Shown here: positions 61,195-64,000 of the stretch, piece by piece | Layout: each line of letters opens with the position of its first letter | How positions within the stretch are numbered: the first letter of the stretch is position 1 | Source: Bacteroidales bacterium | GTDB taxonomy: Bacteria > Bacteroidota > Bacteroidia > Bacteroidales > UBA932 | Length of the DNA: 64,000 nt | NCBI GenBank assembly: GCA_017445755.1 | Contig: JAFSSE010000014.1 | Location: 1-64,000 of the forward strand | Direction of reading: 5' to 3' | The notes under the pieces: model-generated | The model's database searches: none | Seen by the model: only the letters and a program-made list of their open reading frames with translations | Told to the model about the DNA's origin: nothing | Program-made: the position numbers and the translations under genes

Positions 61195-62883
61195 ATGAAG
61201 CTGAGAAAAGCCGCGTTTCTGGCTGTTGTCGCGGGGGCCCAGGGGGTGCCTGCGCTTTGCCGCCAGAAGCCCAATATCATTTTCTTCCTGATTGACGACT
61301 ACGGCTGGGTTGACAGCAGCGTCCCTTACGGGGAGGAGGTCTATCCGATGAACCGGAACTTCATCACTCCGAATATGGAGCGGCTTGCCGAAAAGGGGGT
61401 CATTTTCACCAATGCCTATGCCTGCCCCGTTTCGACCCCGACCCGGACTTCGATGATGTCCGGGATGAATGCGGCCCATACCGGGATCACGAACTGGACG
61501 GCCACGCTGCGGGATGAGCCCTCGGATGCAGTGGACGGCGGTTTCGACCTCCGGAAATACACCGACGAAGGGAAGGACGGCCTGCTCCGTCCCGACTGGA
61601 ATGTGAACGGGCTGAGCCCTGTGGAGGGTATCTCCCATGCCCAGTATGCAACCCCCTTTGTCAGGCACCTCCGGGACAACGGTTATTATACCGTCCACAT
61701 CGGGAAGGCGCACTGGGCGACGGCCGGGACTCACGGGGCGTCCCCGTACAACATGGGCTTCCTGGTCAACGTTTCCGGCTCAATCAACGGCATGCCTCGG
61801 AGCTACTACGGCAGCGAGAACTTCGGCAACCGGCCGGAGCAGTGGAACTACATGGCCCCGCAGAACCTCGCCGAATACTATGGCCAGGACATTTACCTGA
61901 CGGAAGCCCTGACGCTCGAGGCGCTGAAGGCCCTGGAATACCCCATTTCGAAGGGACAGCCCTTCTACCTTTACATGTCCCATTACGCCACGCATCTTCC
62001 CGTCATGAAGGATCCGCGCTTTGTGGACCAGTACATTGAGATGGGCCAGGACAAGGGCCAGGCGGGTTATGCCTCGATGGTCGCGGGTGTGGACAAGTCG
62101 CTCGGCGACCTTATGGACTTCCTCGAGGAGAAGGGGATTGCGGACAATACGGTAATCGTTTTCATGGCCGACAACGGCGGCAATGCCAATACCCGGGACA
62201 AGGGCGGGGAACCCCATATGCAGAATGCCCCGCTCCGGGAGGGGAAGGGCTCGTGCTACCTCGGAGGAATCCGGGTCCCGATGATGGTATACATCCCCGG
62301 GAAGACCGCCCCCGGAACCCGCATCAACACCCCTGTCCTCCCGGAGGACATCTATCCTACCATGATGGAGCTCGCGGGTATCCGGAATTATGACCATGTC
62401 CAGCCAATTGACGGAAAATCAATTGTTTCCCTTGCGGTAAAGGGCTCCCGCCTGGCGGCAAAAGCGGCCCGGAAGGGTGAAATCAGCTCCCAGAAAGAGG
62501 CCAATGCCTTTGTCGTTCCGGAGTCCGTCTCCGGCATAGACCCCAACCGGGAGGTCATAATGCATTATCCCCACCAGTGGAAGCCGAAATACAAGGAAGA
62601 GATCGATTTCCTCTCCACCATAATCGTCGGGGACTGGAAACTGGTCTATGTGATGATGAACACGGTCCCCGGCTGGAGCGTCGCCGACGGAAAGGTCTTC
62701 GAACTCTATAACATCCGGGAGGATATCAGCGAGAAGCACAACCTCGCCGACGAGTATCCGGAGAAGGTGAAGGAGCTTGCGGTCGCGCTCGGAAAGCGGT
62801 TCCGGGAGTGGAACACCCCCATGCCAAGGTATAAGTCAACGGGTAAGACGGTTCCTTACCCAGATGAAATAGCAGAGAGATGA
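61195..62883 (+). CDS. Sulfatase, serine class, exported
   Basis: A 562-residue S1-family sulfatase. An N-terminal signal (KAAFLAVVAGAQGVPALC) is followed by the metal site NIIFFLIDDYGWVDSS. The catalytic consensus is VSTPTRTSMMSG near residue 80, with serine as the residue to be modified to formylglycine. Further elements are HIGKAHWA near 168 and VFMADNGGNANTRD near 322. It is clearly different from the sulfatase at 56159-57784, so it likely has another substrate. It lies 31 bases after the carboxyltransferase and overlaps the lyase start by four bases. Confidence 0.9.
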   Translation: MKLRKAAFLAVVAGAQGVPALCRQKPNIIFFLIDDYGWVDSSVPYGEEVYPMNRNFITPNMERLAEKGVIFTNAYACPVSTPTRTSMMSGMNAAHTGITNWTATLRDEPSDAVDGGFDLRKYTDEGKDGLLRPDWNVNGLSPVEGISHAQYATPFVRHLRDNGYYTVHIGKAHWATAGTHGASPYNMGFLVNVSGSINGMPRSYYGSENFGNRPEQWNYMAPQNLAEYYGQDIYLTEALTLEALKALEYPISKGQPFYLYMSHYATHLPVMKDPRFVDQYIEMGQDKGQAGYASMVAGVDKSLGDLMDFLEEKGIADNTVIVFMADNGGNANTRDKGGEPHMQNAPLREGKGSCYLGGIRVPMMVYIPGKTAPGTRINTPVLPEDIYPTMMELAGIRNYDHVQPIDGKSIVSLAVKGSRLAAKAARKGEISSQKEANAFVVPESVSGIDPNREVIMHYPHQWKPKYKEEIDFLSTIIVGDWKLVYVMMNTVPGWSVADGKVFELYNIREDISEKHNLADEYPEKVKELAVALGKRFREWNTPMPRYKSTGKTVPYPDEIAER

Positions 62884-64000
62884 AATACGATTTTGACACT
62901 CTTACCGACCGCCGGGGGACGGAGTCGGTAAAATGGGATGAATTCTCCCCCGAAGCCCTTCCAATGTGGGTCGCTGACATGGATTTCAAGGTTGCACCCG
63001 CCATCCGGGAGGCCCTCCAGAGGCGCCTGGACCACGGTATCTTCGGCTACGAGTTGGTGCCACAGGATTATTTCGACGCAGTCTCAAGTTGGTTCTCCCG
63101 CCGCCACGGCTGGGAGGGAATCCGCCGGGAGAACGTAATCCCGACAACCGGTGTGATTCCCGCCTATTCCGCCTGTATCAAGGCATTTACTTCTCCAGGT
63201 GACAAGGTGATAGTCCAGACGCCCTGCTATAACGCTTTCTTCCCGGCAATCCGGAACAACAGGTGCGAGGAGAGCGTCAATGCCCTGATTTACAGGGACG
63301 GGCAGTACAGTATCGACTTCAATGACCTGGAGCGAAAGGCGGCCGATCCGCGGGCGACGGTCCTCCTCCTTTGCAATCCTCAGAATCCTGCCGGACGGGT
63401 CTGGAAGAGGGAGGAGCTTCTTCGAATCGCAGAAATCTGCCTCCGCAACGGGGTCTTTGTCATCTCCGACGAAATCCACTGCGAACTGACCTATCCCGGC
63501 CACGACTATACTCCTTACGGGACCCTTCCTGAGGAATATGTCCTTCGGAGCGCCACCTGCTGTTCCCCGACCAAGGCATTCAACATCGCTGGAATCCAGA
63601 TAGCGAATATCATCGCAAAGGATCCGGATGTAGTCCGGAAAATAGACCGCGCCATCAACGACAACGAGTGTTGTGACGTAAATGTCTTCGGCGTCGCGGC
63701 CCTTAAGGCCGCTTACAATGAAAGCGTGGAGTGGCTGGATGAGCTCCGCGCTTATCTTTTTGATAATTACCTTATGCTCAAGGATTTCCTCTCGAGGGAA
63801 CTGCCCGCCGTGAGCTGTCTTCCTCTCGAGGGGACCTATCTCGTCTGGCTGGACTGCAGTTCATACCGTCGGAAAGGTGAGCCGGCGGAGGGTTTCTCGG
63901 AGCGGCTGAACGCCCACCTTCGCGACCGCGCGGGCCTTGTCCTAAGCTGTGGAACCATTTACGGCGCCGCCGGAGAAGGTTTCCAGAGGATGAATATCGC
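62880..64000 (+). CDS. PatB/MalY-type PLP aminotransferase / C-S lyase, partial
   Basis: The gene runs off the right edge after about 373 residues, so it has no visible stop. It begins MKYDFDTLTDRRGTESVKWD, has PMWVADMDF near residue 30 and a GYE motif near 55, and the aspartate/asparagine cofactor site NPQNPAG near 165. The PLP lysine is in SPTKAFNIAGIQ near 230. These are the features of PatB/MalY-family cystathionine beta-lyases, which cleave C-S bonds in cystathionine or cysteine conjugates. The ATG overlaps the sulfatase stop (ATGA). A sulfur-metabolism role beside a sulfatase is suggestive only. Confidence 0.85.
   Translation, partial: MKYDFDTLTDRRGTESVKWDEFSPEALPMWVADMDFKVAPAIREALQRRLDHGIFGYELVPQDYFDAVSSWFSRRHGWEGIRRENVIPTTGVIPAYSACIKAFTSPGDKVIVQTPCYNAFFPAIRNNRCEESVNALIYRDGQYSIDFNDLERKAADPRATVLLLCNPQNPAGRVWKREELLRIAEICLRNGVFVISDEIHCELTYPGHDYTPYGTLPEEYVLRSATCCSPTKAFNIAGIQIANIIAKDPDVVRKIDRAINDNECCDVNVFGVAALKAAYNESVEWLDELRAYLFDNYLMLKDFLSRELPAVSCLPLEGTYLVWLDCSSYRRKGEPAEGFSERLNAHLRDRAGLVLSCGTIYGAAGEGFQRMNI

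Overview
The window reads as chromosomal DNA of a member of the Bacteroidales. Three things point there: promoter -7 boxes of the TAnnTTTG type with a TTG/TTTG element about 19-21 bases upstream, seen before many genes; the Bacteroidetes order of the division and cell-wall (dcw) genes, without murF, murB or ddl; and abundant lipoproteins plus two serine-type sulfatases. MurE carries a DNPR motif, so the peptidoglycan is probably meso-diaminopimelate type. No rRNA, tRNA, CRISPR array or transposase was seen.

Region by region. 1-2.3 kb: the end of an HdeD-like membrane protein, a RelB/DinJ antitoxin beside a decayed PIN toxin, a macro-like protein and a DEDDh exonuclease. 2.3-5.8 kb: an A+T-rich, island-like stretch with a DUF4417 protein, two unrecognised small proteins, a conserved hypothetical and a DUF4375 membrane protein. 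5.8-8.6 kb: a phosphotransferase, an Xre/DUF4097 regulator, dtd and a lipoprotein.

8.6-28.1 kb is the most interesting part. A Sel1/MORN protein is divergent from eleven tightly packed plus-strand genes: a Sel1-like repeat protein, a TerB-like protein, a zinc-ribbon protein, a membrane Ser/Thr kinase with a C-terminal peptidoglycan-binding domain, a four-P-loop AAA+ ATPase, an FHA protein, a PP2C phosphatase, a lipoprotein with a C-terminal membrane anchor, a membrane protein with DnaJ-type CxxCxGxG zinc repeats, a DUF4062 protein with a degenerate P-loop, and a membrane RCK-RyR protein. I read it as one membrane-anchored phospho-signalling and remodelling system, possibly for stress or biological conflict. 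It matches no named system I know. An aldehyde dehydrogenase follows, then a candidate small RNA.

29.8-35.6 kb: a murein-peptide recycling operon (small membrane protein, NlpC/P60 hydrolase, dipeptide epimerase, glycosyltransferase) on the minus strand, divergent from lipoprotein-rpiB-truB. 35.6-53.3 kb: a 15-gene minus-strand run from mraZ through ftsZ to a lipoprotein and gltX. Its promoter region carries candidate MraZ boxes, and murD is interrupted by a one-base frameshift.

53.3-64 kb: a GC-rich repeat cluster, upp, radC, and a minus-strand operon of organophosphate-type transporter, sulfatase and HAD phosphatase. A divergent plus-strand operon follows, with a carboxyltransferase whose terminal biotinyl-like domain lacks the biotin lysine, a second sulfatase, and a PatB/MalY-type lyase that runs off the window.
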